From contig NZ_CP083455.1 of the NCBI RefSeq assembly GCF_020229735.1, positions 709,001 through 773,000 of the forward strand: a stretch of DNA of 64,000 bases, given 5' to 3'. Source of the DNA: Deinococcus taeanensis (GTDB lineage: Bacteria > Deinococcota > Deinococci > Deinococcales > Deinococcaceae). Below the pieces are notes generated by a model, which was given only the letters and a program-made list of their open reading frames with translations, was not told the origin of the DNA and ran no database searches. Positions within the stretch are counted from its first letter, which is position 1. Every line of letters begins with the position of its first letter. Positions 34,069 through 45,327 of this stretch are shown piece by piece. The translations under genes were made by a program, and so were the position numbers.

Positions 34069-35985
34069 CTACAGCCGGAAGCGGAGCAGGCGCAGCCCCA
34101 TGAGCACCACGATTACCGTGCCGCCCTCGTGCGCCAGGACGCCCAGGGGAAGTGGTATCCGGCCTGCCACGGCGAGCGGCGCGACAAGCAGAATGACTGC
34201 GAACGCGAAACTCAGGTTGAGGATCACGGTGCGCCGCGCGGCCCGCGCGAGCCGCACGGCGCCGGCGAGCGTGCTCAGGTCGCTGCGCATCAGGATCACG
34301 TCCGCACTCTCAAGAGCGACGTCCGTGCCGCTGGCCACCGCGATGCCCAGGTCCGCGCGGGCCAGGGCGGGCGCGTCGTTCACGCCGTCGCCGACCATGG
34401 CAACCGGGCCGGGCAGCTCGGCAATGAGACGCAGCTTGTCTTCGGGCAGCAGGCCGGCGCGGTACTCGGTCAGGCCCACCTGCGCGGCCACGCTGCGGGC
34501 CACCTCCTCGCGGTCCCCGGTGAGCATCACGCGGTGCGCCACGCCGCTGCCTTTCAGGGCGTTCAGGGCGGCGCGACTGCCGGGACGAAGCGCGTCGGCC
34601 ACGCCCATCAGGCCCAGCACGTCCTGGCCGGCACCCACGATCACGCTGCTGCTGCCCTGGCGGCTGAGGTCATCCAGCACCGTGTGTTGCGCGGCACTGA
34701 GGGCCGCGCCGTGCCGCGCCGCGAGCCGGAGGTTCCCCGCCCACACGATCCGTCCGCCCGGGAGGCGCGCCTCGAGGCCCTGCCCGGGCACGGCCTGCGC
34801 GCCGGTGACGGTCACGGGAGTCAGGCCCTGCTCGCGGGCGGCCGTCACGATGGCCTGCGCGATCGGGTGTTCACTGTGCACTTCCAGACCGGCGGCGAGG
34901 GCCAGGGCCGCCGGTTTGTCTGGCGCCGTGACGTGGGTGAGGGTCATCCGGGCCTGCGTGAGGGTGCCGGTCTTGTCGAACGCGATGGTCTGCACGCCAC
35001 CCAGGGCGTCAAGAGCAGCGCTGCTCTTGAACAACACGCCGGCGCGCGCCGCGGCGGCCATGGCGGACAGCATGACGGCCGGGGTGCTGATCACCACGGC
35101 GCAGGGGCTCGCGACCACCATGAAGGTCATGGCGCGGACCCACGCCTCAGTGACGTTCAGCCCGAACCCCAGGTGCAACAGGGCGAAAACGGCCGGCACG
35201 AGCGCCAGGACGGTCATCGCGTATGGACTCTCCCAGCGTTCGGTGATGCTCTCGGTGCGGCTTTTCTGCGTCTGTGCCTGTTCCATCAGCGCGACCAGGC
35301 GCGCCAGGGTGCTGTCGCCCGCAGGACGCAGCACCTGGGCTTCCACGCTGCCGTTGAGGTTCACGGTGCCGCTGGCCAGGGCCGAGCCGGGCGCCTTGTC
35401 CACAGGAACGCTTTCCCCGGTGATGGAACTCTCGTCCACGCTCGTCTGCCCCCGCGTGACCCGGGCGTCCGCGGCGACGCGCTCCCCGGGTTTCACGATG
35501 AGAAGGTCACCGACCTGAAGCTCGTCCAGCGTGCACCAGCGTTCCGTGCCGGCGCGGCGCACGGTGGCGCCTTCGGGATTCAGGGTGATCAGGCTCTGAA
35601 TGGCGCTGGAGGTGCGGCCCAGGGCCCAGTCCTGCAGGGTGTTACTCAGGGAGAACAGGAACAGCAGCGTGGCGCCGTCTGCGGTCTGCCCGATACTGGC
35701 TGCGCCCAGGGCCGCCAGCACCATCAGGAGGTCGACGTCCAGTTTGTGTGCCGTAAACAGGGCGTGCAGGGCCTCGCGGCCTGCGGGGATACCGCCGGCG
35801 AGAAACGCGGTGAGGTACCCGGCCCAGGTGAGGGCGGGCTGGTGCAGCAGGTGCTGGCCGGTGAGGCCCGCAAGGAGGCCCAGCAGCGTGAGCGTGGTCA
35901 GCAGCACGGCTGTCTTCAGGGCAGGGGAGAGGGTGAGGGGCGGCGCGCTGTGATGGTGGATGGAAGTGAGGGTTGAGGTGATCAA
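34069..35985 (-). CDS. P1B-4 type heavy-metal-transporting ATPase (Co/Fe/Zn)
   Basis: 638 residues. It has no N-terminal metal-binding domain, only a His cluster, HHH, near residue 11. The transmembrane motif is SPC (MVVASPCAVVIS, about residue 300) rather than CPC, and the last helix holds HEGGT; together these define the P1B-4 subgroup, known for Co(II), Fe(II) or Zn(II) export. The actuator loop is TGES, the phosphorylation site DKTGTLT, the nucleotide site SEHPIAQAI and the hinge GDGVNDAPAL. TTG start with GGAGG 8 nt upstream. An inverted repeat upstream probably binds a metalloregulator. Confidence 0.92.
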   Translation of the reverse strand: MITSTLTSIHHHSAPPLTLSPALKTAVLLTTLTLLGLLAGLTGQHLLHQPALTWAGYLTAFLAGGIPAGREALHALFTAHKLDVDLLMVLAALGAASIGQTADGATLLFLFSLSNTLQDWALGRTSSAIQSLITLNPEGATVRRAGTERWCTLDELQVGDLLIVKPGERVAADARVTRGQTSVDESSITGESVPVDKAPGSALASGTVNLNGSVEAQVLRPAGDSTLARLVALMEQAQTQKSRTESITERWESPYAMTVLALVPAVFALLHLGFGLNVTEAWVRAMTFMVVASPCAVVISTPAVMLSAMAAAARAGVLFKSSAALDALGGVQTIAFDKTGTLTQARMTLTHVTAPDKPAALALAAGLEVHSEHPIAQAIVTAAREQGLTPVTVTGAQAVPGQGLEARLPGGRIVWAGNLRLAARHGAALSAAQHTVLDDLSRQGSSSVIVGAGQDVLGLMGVADALRPGSRAALNALKGSGVAHRVMLTGDREEVARSVAAQVGLTEYRAGLLPEDKLRLIAELPGPVAMVGDGVNDAPALARADLGIAVASGTDVALESADVILMRSDLSTLAGAVRLARAARRTVILNLSFAFAVILLVAPLAVAGRIPLPLGVLAHEGGTVIVVLMGLRLLRFRL

Positions 35986-36022
35986 GGCGGCCTCCAGGCG
36001 ATGAGGACGAAGACAGACACAG

Positions 36023-36043
36023 GAATCTTAATAGGAAAGATTC
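36023..36043. promoter_or_regulatory. Inverted-repeat operator upstream of the metal ATPase
   Basis: GAATCTT and AAGATTC separated by 7 nt, 38 bp upstream of the ATPase start, in an AT-rich patch. It is likely bound by a metal- or redox-responsive repressor; the family is unknown. Confidence 0.55.
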
Positions 36044-36055
36044 TCAATAAAGAGA

Positions 36056-36459
36056 GTGTACCCTGCCACCCGGCCGGAACTCAACGCAGCACACCAGACG
36101 CAGCAGGCCACATGTTCCCCTCCACAGCCGCATGAGTTCGGCCGGCCAGGTGGCCCCCTGCCCGGGCACCTCGCTCAAGGCCTAACGCATGCAGTCCTGA
36201 AAAAGCCCAGGCCACCGGTCAACTGGCCTGAGAGCATCGGCACGACGCCCGGCCATATCACTGCCACTGCTCCGTCCGGGCGACGGCCAGTGAGCCGCCT
36301 GGAACGTTTCCGGCTGCGCGCCTGGTCCGCCCCCTGGGCACGTCGCGTTGTCACTCCCGAAGGCCCCAAATGGCTGCTCTCCTGGCAGTTCCGTGCCGGG
36401 AGGTGAATCTGCAACCTGGGGGGCGCACAGGGTTCAGCGCCGGCTGTTTTCACTGGCAC
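36056..36459. other. Intergenic stretch, no gene; contains a minus-strand terminator
   Basis: No convincing coding region. CAGGCCA (36208-36214) and TGGCCTG (36224-36230) form a stem followed on the minus strand by GGCTTTTT, a good intrinsic terminator with no gene feeding into it, so probably left over from a lost gene. Confidence 0.4.
36200..36230 (-). terminator. Orphan intrinsic terminator
   Basis: 7-bp stem CAGGCCA / TGGCCTG with a 9-nt loop and a T-tract on the minus strand. Confidence 0.5.
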
Positions 36460-36572
36460 TATTGATAACGGCGTAGCTTGGTATCGGTTGCCGTCAGACT
36501 TCAGGTGTCTGGGTGAGCTTGATCGCCGACGGGTCTGGGCGGGAGCAAGGCAAACCTGTGCCGTGATCAATA
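36460..36572 (+). repeat. MITE copy 1
   Basis: A 113-bp element bounded by TATTGATAACGGC and GCCGTGATCAATA, the same family as the copies at 45216-45327 and 48301-48413. By eye it is about 94% identical to copy 3. It has no coding capacity. The TA at each edge is compatible with a TA target duplication, as in IS630/Tc1-derived MITEs. An IS982-like element begins three bases beyond its right end. Confidence 0.85.
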
Positions 36573-36675
36573 ATGACCGCGAATAGGGGTTGACACGTAG
36601 CAATATCGATCTGCTAAGGCATGGGTTCCCTCTGCGCACAGTTTCGCCCGTGAAATGACTTGATCATTCCCGGGC

Positions 36676-37410
36676 ATGGTAAAATCGGCAGTGCGAATAG
36701 CGACTTTAGATCAGCTCCTGGACGCTCTTGATGGCTTATTCGTCGATGGCTCTGATTGGACTCGGCGAGAGCAGGAGGACCCATGGGTTCGCATTTTCAG
36801 CCAGGACAACCACCCTCTGAATTCCAATCTTCCTGATGCCAATTTGGTCTCTTGGTTCAGGCAAGGTTTTCTCCCGGAAGGGGGGGCCCGGATGGCACTT
36901 GATCTCGGTTGTGGCCTAGGCCGAAATACTCGCTGGCTCGCTCGACAGGGATACCAAGCCACCGGCATTGACCTATCCGCATATGCGATCAATCAAGCGC
37001 GGGGGCGCTCCAGCGGAGGAGCCGTCACATTCCGGGAGGGAGATGTCCTGCGCGAACACATCTCGGGCGGGCCTTTTGATGTGGTCTATGACTCAGGCTG
37101 CTTCCACCATCTTCCACCGCATCGCCGATTGTCTTACCTCCAGACCCTGGAGAATGTCTTAAAACCTGGCGGATTGTTCGGTATCTGCACCTTTGCGTGG
37201 GGACAGATGGGCAGTGAAGAAGACGATGTCACGCTCCTGCGCCAAGGTCACCTTGAAGGCGGAATCGCGTACACCATGGACGATCTTCGCCAAGTCTTCT
37301 CTTCGTTGGAATTTATAGAAGGTGATGTTCTTCAGATCGAGTCCGGCCAGACTGAAGAGGTCTTCCACATGCCGTTCCTGCATGCAGCGCTTTTCCGACG
37401 GCATCAATAA
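36676..37410 (+). CDS. SAM-dependent class I methyltransferase (IS passenger gene)
   Basis: 244 residues. Motif I is ALDLGCGLGRNTRWLARQG (about residue 75), acidic motif II is ATGIDLSAYAINQAR, and motif post-II is FDVVYDSGCFHHLPPHRR, followed by LENVLKPGGLFGI. The C-terminus is VFHMPFLHAALFRR. The fold matches small-molecule methyltransferases of the TehB/thiopurine-like Methyltransf_25 type; the acceptor is unknown. Hand counts on two 60-base lines give about 54% GC, well below the surroundings. It lies wholly between the inverted ends of the IS, 100 bp from the left end. Confidence 0.88.
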   Translation: MVKSAVRIATLDQLLDALDGLFVDGSDWTRREQEDPWVRIFSQDNHPLNSNLPDANLVSWFRQGFLPEGGARMALDLGCGLGRNTRWLARQGYQATGIDLSAYAINQARGRSSGGAVTFREGDVLREHISGGPFDVVYDSGCFHHLPPHRRLSYLQTLENVLKPGGLFGICTFAWGQMGSEEDDVTLLRQGHLEGGIAYTMDDLRQVFSSLEFIEGDVLQIESGQTEEVFHMPFLHAALFRRHQ

Positions 37411-37460
37411 CAGCGGCATGGAAGCTGAACCGCAGAGCATAGGCATGGACAGGGCGGCGA

Positions 37461-38245
37461 TCAGCCACTGAGGTCGATGAATTTCAGGTTGTGTGCCAGG
37501 ACGCCGAGCGCGACCTTCAATCGCAGACTGAGATAGGTCTTGACCTGTCCCCAGCGCAGACCCGCACCCACCAGGACGGAGAAGGCAGACTCGATGCACT
37601 TCCTCGCGGCCCCATATTCTTCCTTCCAGCGCGGATCAACCTCCTTGGCATTGACCTTGGGCGGCGTCAGACATGTTCCCGACTGGTACCCCTTATCCCC
37701 AATCTGTTTTGGCCCGCCGTAGGTGACCCAATCTAGGTTCATGTGGCACAGCACGGTAAAATTATGTTCATTTGCGGGATAGATGTCGTATTTCACGATC
37801 TTGCCATTCAGGGCGCTCCAGGCATGGAATTTGAAGCCGAACACAGGGCCGGCTGTGCTGAAGCCGTGACGAGCCCCACGAAATTTGCAGCGAGGTGCGC
37901 GTTTGAACGTCGAGACGGGCAAGGGCTCGGAATCGACCACCACGAAGTCCAGGGGCTGGACTTCGGTTGCGAGCCGCTCCATCACTGGGGTCAGTCGAGC
38001 CAGTCGAATGCGGGACTGGGGCTCAGTTGGAAGTGCGGGAAGTGGTTCAGCTTCAGAAATCGCCACCACCGGCTGAAATACGTCACGTTATGGAGCTTCT
38101 GGAGCAAAGCGACCGCAAGCAGTTCAGCGTCTGACATTTTCTCGTGTGGGTGAAGCAATTTCGCTGGGATGTGCGGAGCGATCCATTGGGTGAGGCGCGT
38201 TACTGCGGCTGACAGCGGGAGGAAAGTCAGATCGAGAGGGCGCAT
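37461..38245 (-). pseudogene. IS982-like transposase, frame broken
   Basis: The N-terminal 84 codons (38245 to about 37991) include [20 protein letters not shown] and [11 protein letters not shown]. The remainder is in the -1 frame from about 38030: [43 protein letters not shown] and [12 protein letters not shown]. The latter supply the Asp, Asp and Glu of a DDE catalytic core with IS982-type spacing. The two readings overlap at CCCCAGTCCC with no canonical slippery heptamer, so a one-base change is likelier than programmed frameshifting. The element may therefore be immobile. Confidence 0.75.
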
Positions 38246-38302
38246 GAGCCTTCTCCTAGCGCCTTTCTGATCGCCCTTATCAACCCCTATTCTCGGTTAA
38301 TG

Positions 38303-38800
38303 CTGATCGTGGGCCAGTGCGAGCCGGAGGTTCACAAGACGTGCAGCAAGGCTGCCATGCCTCCTGTCATTCCATCGCGACCACCACGGCTGAAAGTTCC
38401 TGCTCCTGTCCTGGCGTGGTCTGGCGATCAGTGTTCACTTTCTGGAACGATGGATTCCGTGGGTGCATTTGCCAACCACGGACCTCGCTGAACGGTCGCC
38501 TTTAAGGTTCCGTATGGGCGCCGCGGCGTCGGCATGGGCTGCCTGATCAAGCAGAGAGAATGGAGGGACGCCAGCAGCTACTGGCTTTTCTCTCCCTGGG
38601 TGTCAATGGCGACTGGCTCCTGGTTGAGCCCTGCGGCTCACCCCTCCTGCCTGCCCAGGAAGCCCGCGCGAGGGGCGGCAATGACATCGCGTTCAGAAAG
38701 GGAGGGCGGTCTGGAACGTGTTCATCACGCCGGGAGCCGGTTCGCCGACCGGGCTGCTTTCAGACCGCGCAGCTGCCGTGACGTAGCAGTTCAGATTCAC
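38303..38800. other. Accessory intergenic stretch, no supported gene
   Basis: A plus-strand reading 38560-38781 begins MEGRQQLLAFLSLGVNGDWL, but has no ribosome-binding site or known family, and other frames are equally open. No inverted ends or repeats were seen in it. Confidence 0.3.
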
Positions 38801-39394
38801 TCATTTCTGCTCTGCGCTCCGCTGCTTCATGCCCTGCACCAATGCACCCAGAAGTAGACCCATCTCGTCCAACCGGGCCACGTAATCCACCGGGGACGCC
38901 TCCAGCGCGTTCAACGGCATGGCATTAAACTGCGCTTCTGCCGGGTCCTGCACGATGGTCACGCCACCCAGACGTTTGATCTCGGCCAGACCCGCCGCTC
39001 CGTCGTCCAGCATGCCGGTCAGTATCACGCCGATGGTCATGGGGCCGTAATGCTGTGCCGCCGAACGGAACAGCACATTGATCGCCGGTCGTGACCGGTT
39101 CTCCGGGGCGCCGTGCGACTGGCTCACCCACCCCGGTTCCACCAGCACGTGGTGATCCTCAGTCGCCACGTACACCACCCCGGGCAGGATTGAGGCGCCG
39201 TGGGTGGCCGGCATGACCGGCAGGACGCAGGACCGTCCCAGGATGTCCGCCAGTTCACTGCGGCGGGTGGGGGCGAGATGCTGGACAATCAGGACGCACG
39301 CTGGGAAATCAGCGGGCAGTTGCGCGCAGAGGTGCTGCAGCACGTTCATCCCTCCCGCCGACGTTCCGACAACCACCAGCGGCACCTGCTTCAT
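38801..39394 (-). CDS. Orphan CheB-type methylesterase domain protein
   Basis: 197 residues comprising only the CheB effector domain. The nucleophile serine is in VVVGTSAGGMN (about residue 10), the histidine in LIVQHLAPTRR (about 38), and the aspartate in GVILTGMLDDGAAGL (about 135), so the catalytic triad is complete. The phospho-receiver domain of chemotaxis CheB is absent. No chemotaxis or flagellar gene is in the window. It may belong to a chemosensory-like system of another output or be freestanding. A TACCCT box ends 6 nt before the ATG. Confidence 0.85.
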   Translation of the reverse strand: MKQVPLVVVGTSAGGMNVLQHLCAQLPADFPACVLIVQHLAPTRRSELADILGRSCVLPVMPATHGASILPGVVYVATEDHHVLVEPGWVSQSHGAPENRSRPAINVLFRSAAQHYGPMTIGVILTGMLDDGAAGLAEIKRLGGVTIVQDPAEAQFNAMPLNALEASPVDYVARLDEMGLLLGALVQGMKQRSAEQK

Positions 39395-39400
39395 ACCTGC

Positions 39401-39406
39401 AGGGTA
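39401..39406 (-). promoter_or_regulatory. Leaderless -10 box of the cheB-like gene
   Basis: TACCCT on the minus strand, 6 nt before the ATG at 39394. It supports this start over an in-frame ATG further upstream. Confidence 0.5.
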
Positions 39407-40333
39407 AATCCCGCACATGAGGCTTGAGGCGTGCACCTGCCACAGGCATGGCATTGAAACCGGTCAGCGGTGGTGCGGGCCAGGCGACGCGCACAGCGAT
39501 GAGCCCGGGAGTCTGCCTGAAGTGGCCTTCATGACCGTAACCCTGGCGCTGGAGGCATGGTCTCCCAGGAGGTATGCAGAGAGAAGCGCACCAGACAGGC
39601 CGGACCCAGTCTGGTAACCGTGTAGCGTCGTTTCTTCCAGTCAGGAGGGAGACTGCGGATCATGGTCCCCCCGCCCCAAGTGGAAACGTGAAGGCGCGAG
39701 GGCTTGACTTCCCCTAGGTCTCGCAAGGTGTCGAGAGTGGCCTCTTGAGTAGGTTACGGGGAACTTGCTCAGGCCAACGCACTGCCGGGCGCAGCCTATG
39801 ATCTGCAGAGCATCAAAGGTGATCAGAACGATACAGCGTGCCGGTCCGCCCAGCGCTTTTCGGAAAGGCAAGACCAAACCTCAGCGGGCCAGCGCCCCTT
39901 GCCAGTGGAGGCTCCACCTCAGGATCGCCGGGTGCAGTGCAGTGTGATCTGAAGGCAGCCCCACGGGGCTATAAGGTTCAGAACCGAGCGGAGAAGCACA
40001 GGCTGAAATGCCGGGCCCACGAATCCCATCTGCCCCGGTGGTTGTGCCCTGATCAACAGCGTCAGCCTGACCGGCCTGTAAAGAGCTGCCCGTGTGGTGG
40101 GTCAGGTCTACAGCTCACCCCGTGAGTCACGCCATGTCCCGGGTGACCGCCCGCAGACGTCAGTAGGCGGAACCCCTAGAACTGCGCTGTCGACCGGCAG
40201 GCTATAACTCGTTGCGTCAGCCCCTCAGATCCTGGTTTTTATATTCTTAATGGAACGTGGGGGGTCACCCCCATTGACTTCCCCCCTTGAGAAAAAGTCG
40301 ACATTCCTGGCAATTGTTAAAGTACTGTGAGGC
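39407..40333. other. Long accessory intergenic stretch
   Basis: No gene can be supported. Short open frames occur on both strands without motifs. Near the right end, TTGACT (40274), TTGAGA (40287) and TACTGT (40323-40328) could serve the small membrane protein gene that follows. Confidence 0.35.
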
Positions 40334-40645
40334 ATGCTCAGGTTGCAGCGCTCAACTCCTGTCTCTGTCCCTTTCGCCCGGTTGGCCGGCATGCGGTTGT
40401 ACCGCCCCACACCTCTCCTGGCACCGCTTGCTGTTCTGGCCAGCATTCTCTGCGGGGTCCTTGTTGCCTTGAGGTTCATGAGTTTCAACGGCGAAGCGTA
40501 TGTCGGGGCCGAGCTGCTCACCGTGGGTTTAACGGGCGTCGTGGCGCTTCTGCCACGCCAGATGTGGGCGTGGGCGGCGGGCGCCTGGCTGGCCGCGGTG
40601 ACCCTGACAGCCATGGCGCTGGCACTCGCAGCTGTCCTGAACTGA
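40334..40645 (+). CDS. Small membrane protein of unknown function
   Basis: 103 residues with three predicted membrane helices: LLAPLAVLASILCGVLVAL, AELLTVGLTGVVALL and WAAGAWLAAVTLTAMALAL. No family recognised. A TACTGT box ends 5 nt before the ATG, and a strong terminator follows, so this looks like a real monocistronic gene. An internal ATG (MRLYRPTP, about residue 20) just before the first helix is an alternative start. Confidence 0.6.
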   Translation: MLRLQRSTPVSVPFARLAGMRLYRPTPLLAPLAVLASILCGVLVALRFMSFNGEAYVGAELLTVGLTGVVALLPRQMWAWAAGAWLAAVTLTAMALALAAVLN

Positions 40646-40714
40646 GGCAGAACCAGCACCGTGAAAGAGTGAACCCCTGAGCGGCTGAAGCAAAGCTCCG
40701 GTTGATGATCTGCT

Positions 40715-40760
40715 CAAAATCCCCGCCCCAGCGGCAGGCTGAAGGCGGGGGTGATTTTTG
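40715..40760. terminator. Bidirectional terminator
   Basis: CAAAATCCCCGCC (40715-40727) pairs with GGCGGGG..ATTTTTG (40744-40760) with a small bulge. There are T-tracts on both strands, between convergent genes. Confidence 0.7.
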
Positions 40761-40806
40761 CCCTTCATCAGGTCGGCCTGACGCAGGAGCGGTGGCCGGG
40801 GCCGCG

Positions 40807-41625
40807 TTACTTGAGGGCTGCGGCGAGATTCAGGACCGCTTTTTTCAGGGTGACGGCGCCCTGCCCGGCGGAGATGACCTCCCCGGTGTGACCGTCAATG
40901 ACTCGGGCCACGGCGCGCGCGGCGCCACTGCCGTCGGGTTCCACCACGATTTCCAGTCGCTGCCCTGGGGCCAGTTGGGTCGCGGCCGTGTTCAGGCACC
41001 AGTCGGCCCAGTTGATCTTCTCGGGCTGCGGCGCGTTGGCTTTCGCTTCCTGTCTCTCACGGTACGCCTGGGTTTTCTGGTCGACGTGCGTGCGGATGAC
41101 CTCGAAGCGCTCCGGGGCGCTCAGGGTGCCGAGGGGCACCTCGTTGCCGCTGTCCGGGTGGTGCACCAGGGCGTCGGGCTGCAGCTTCCTCACGACGCTG
41201 GCCATGATCCGCACCTCGGCAGGGGGAACGTCCCACGGCACGTCCTGCTCTGCGGTGTCGTGTTCGGGCGCGGCAGCCTCCACGAGGCGCGCCACGACGC
41301 GCTGCTGTTCGGGTTCGAGTTCGGTGATGATGGTCGCGGCGGCCTTGAAGGCGCGGGCCTGCGCTTCATTCCTGGGCTGAATTCCCAGTGGGTCCAGGAC
41401 CCGGGCGACGTCGGCGGCGTCGATCAGGCGACCCGCCTGCGGGGCGGTGAAACCCCAGCGGTCCTGCAGGTACAGTTCGAAGGAGTCGTGTGAGACGCGG
41501 TAGAACCCGTTGTCGCGGATTTCGCTGAGGGCCTGCCCCGTGCGGCGGAAGTCTCGCAGGCCGTCGCGGACGGTCTGTTCCAGGGCGTTCAGGCGGGCGG
41601 ATTCGTGGGGTTGCAGTGCAGTCAT
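40807..41625 (-). CDS. Putative DNA-binding protein, phage/plasmid-type N-terminal domain
   Basis: 272 residues. The N-terminal half (LEQTVRDGLRDFRRTGQAL, EIRDNGFYRVSHDSFELYL, RWGFTAPQAGRLIDAADV) is the pattern common in phage, plasmid and integrative-element proteins that start with a helical region and a helix-turn-helix-like segment. The middle is acidic and the C-terminal 70 residues form a beta-rich domain (QRLEIVVEPDGSG). No enzymatic motif. GCGAGG upstream may be the ribosome-binding site. It is divergent from acnA, within the accessory stretch. Confidence 0.65.
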   Translation of the reverse strand: MTALQPHESARLNALEQTVRDGLRDFRRTGQALSEIRDNGFYRVSHDSFELYLQDRWGFTAPQAGRLIDAADVARVLDPLGIQPRNEAQARAFKAAATIITELEPEQQRVVARLVEAAAPEHDTAEQDVPWDVPPAEVRIMASVVRKLQPDALVHHPDSGNEVPLGTLSAPERFEVIRTHVDQKTQAYRERQEAKANAPQPEKINWADWCLNTAATQLAPGQRLEIVVEPDGSGAARAVARVIDGHTGEVISAGQGAVTLKKAVLNLAAALK

Positions 41626-41750
41626 GCTGGACCTCGCTGGGGTGGGGTGCAGTCGCGGACAATACCAGACCCAGCGTGTTGTTTCCATGGGGGTGACAAG
41701 TATGAGCAATCGTGCCTGCACCGGTAACGCCCGCCCATACACCAAACATT

Positions 41751-41756
41751 TATGAT
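41751..41756 (+). promoter_or_regulatory. acnA -10 box
   Basis: TATGAT, about 39 nt before the acnA ATG, which has its own AAGGAGG at 41779; no clear -35. Confidence 0.4.
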
Positions 41757-41794
41757 GGAAGTACCGCCCTCAATGGGCAAGGAGGAAACCAAGC

Positions 41795-44506
<2,712 letters not shown>

Positions 44507-44520
44507 CCCCGAACCGACCC

Positions 44521-44557
44521 AATCAGCCCCGCCCGGCACTACCGGGCGGGGCTGATT
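44521..44557 (+). terminator. acnA terminator
   Basis: Perfect 16-bp stem AATCAGCCCCGCCCGG and its complement with a 5-nt loop, 14 bp after the stop. Confidence 0.8.
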
Positions 44558-44612
44558 CACGTGCCGCCGGCCACAGTGTGCCCACGCCCACGGGTGCTAC
44601 ACGCCGGGACGC

Positions 44613-44618
44613 TATCGT
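44613..44618 (+). promoter_or_regulatory. Leaderless -10 box of the HNH-like gene
   Basis: TATCGT, 6 nt before the ATG at 44625. Confidence 0.5.
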
Positions 44619-44624
44619 AGGCGG

Positions 44625-44957
44625 ATGGGTCGTAAGCAACGAGAACAGGCCGACTGGGCCGAACCGCAGGCGCAGCCGCTCGACGTCTGTGTCCTGTGCG
44701 GGCGTGAAGGCGAGAACCTCACGGATCACCACCTCGTCCCGAAATCACAGGGGCGCAGGCAGGGCGTCCGGCTGGGCGAGATTCCCACCGTAAAAATGTG
44801 CGCTGCATGTCAGGGCTTCCTGACAAAAACGTTCAGCAACGCGCAACTGGCGAACGAACTGAACACGGTCGACGCCATTCAGGCCCGCGAGGAGGTTCAG
44901 CGGTTCGTCAAATGGGTGCAGAAGCAGCCCCTGACGAAAGGCGTACGTGTGCACTGA
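44625..44957 (+). CDS. HNH-endonuclease-like zinc protein
   Basis: 110 residues. The motif set CVLCGREGENLTDHHLVPKS, then VKMCAACQGFLTKTFSN, gives two Cys pairs (C-x2-C twice) flanking DHHLVP, the arrangement of small HNH/zinc-finger nucleases. The second-half histidine/asparagine pair expected of an active HNH is replaced by CQGFLTKTFSN, so catalysis is uncertain. No toxin, phage or restriction gene is adjacent. The function is unknown. Confidence 0.75.
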   Translation: MGRKQREQADWAEPQAQPLDVCVLCGREGENLTDHHLVPKSQGRRQGVRLGEIPTVKMCAACQGFLTKTFSNAQLANELNTVDAIQAREEVQRFVKWVQKQPLTKGVRVH

Positions 44958-45215
44958 GCTGCGTCACCCCACCGCTCACAACGCCCCTCACCTATGCGTC
45001 GTTGCGTTATGGAGGGTTGCACGTCCTCCCTGAACCACATGCACAGTCGGCTCCCCTTTGGAAGCCAGGCAGAAGGCTTCAGGCGGCTCAGAGTGATCCA
45101 CCGGAAACAGCAGTGGACTGGCCGACGCTCATAGTGGAACTTGCCGAAACCGCCGACCCGGGCGGCGTCTGAATGGGAATCCCATAGGCTGCATCGCCAA
45201 CGCGGGCGCCCGTTC

Positions 45216-45327
45216 TATTGAGAACGGCACAGGTTCGCCTTGCTCCCGTCCAGACCCGTCAGCGATCAAGTCACCCAGACACCTGAAGTCTGACGGCAAC
45301 CGATACAAAGCTACGCCATTATCAATA
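45216..45327 (-). repeat. MITE copy 2 (inverted)
   Basis: A 112-bp element in the opposite orientation to the other two. Plus-strand edges are TATTGAGAACGGC (45216-45228) and GCCATTATCAATA (45315-45327). It is the most diverged copy at its ends, but clearly collinear inside (CACCCAGACACCTGAAGTCT matches the others). Confidence 0.82.

Larger units (their letters stand above)
36576..38297. mobile_element. IS982-like element carrying a methyltransferase passenger
   Basis: A 1722-bp element bounded by 18-bp inverted repeats with one mismatch (ACCGCGAATAGGGGTTGA at 36576-36593; the complement ACCGAGAATAGGGGTTGA at 38280-38297). It is flanked by the direct repeat TAATG (36571-36575 and 38298-38302). 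The left half holds an intact SAM methyltransferase on the plus strand, the right half a transposase on the minus strand with one frame break. The two genes converge. No other copy of the end sequence lies between the genes, so the methyltransferase is inside the element. Confidence 0.82.

Noticed and set aside
34129..35976. Plus-strand open frame opposite the metal ATPase
   Set aside because: Shadow of the ATPase; rich in Gly/His/Arg, no recognisable fold.
36573..36582. TGACCGC following MITE copies 1 and 3 as a possible shared extension of the MITE
   Set aside because: In copy 1 the ACCGC is the outer end of the IS982-like element, defined by its inverted repeat and TAATG duplication; copy 2 lacks it, so the match is probably chance.
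37991..38069. Programmed frameshift in the IS982-like transposase
   Set aside because: No slippery heptamer or stimulatory structure at the overlap; a one-base mutation is simpler.
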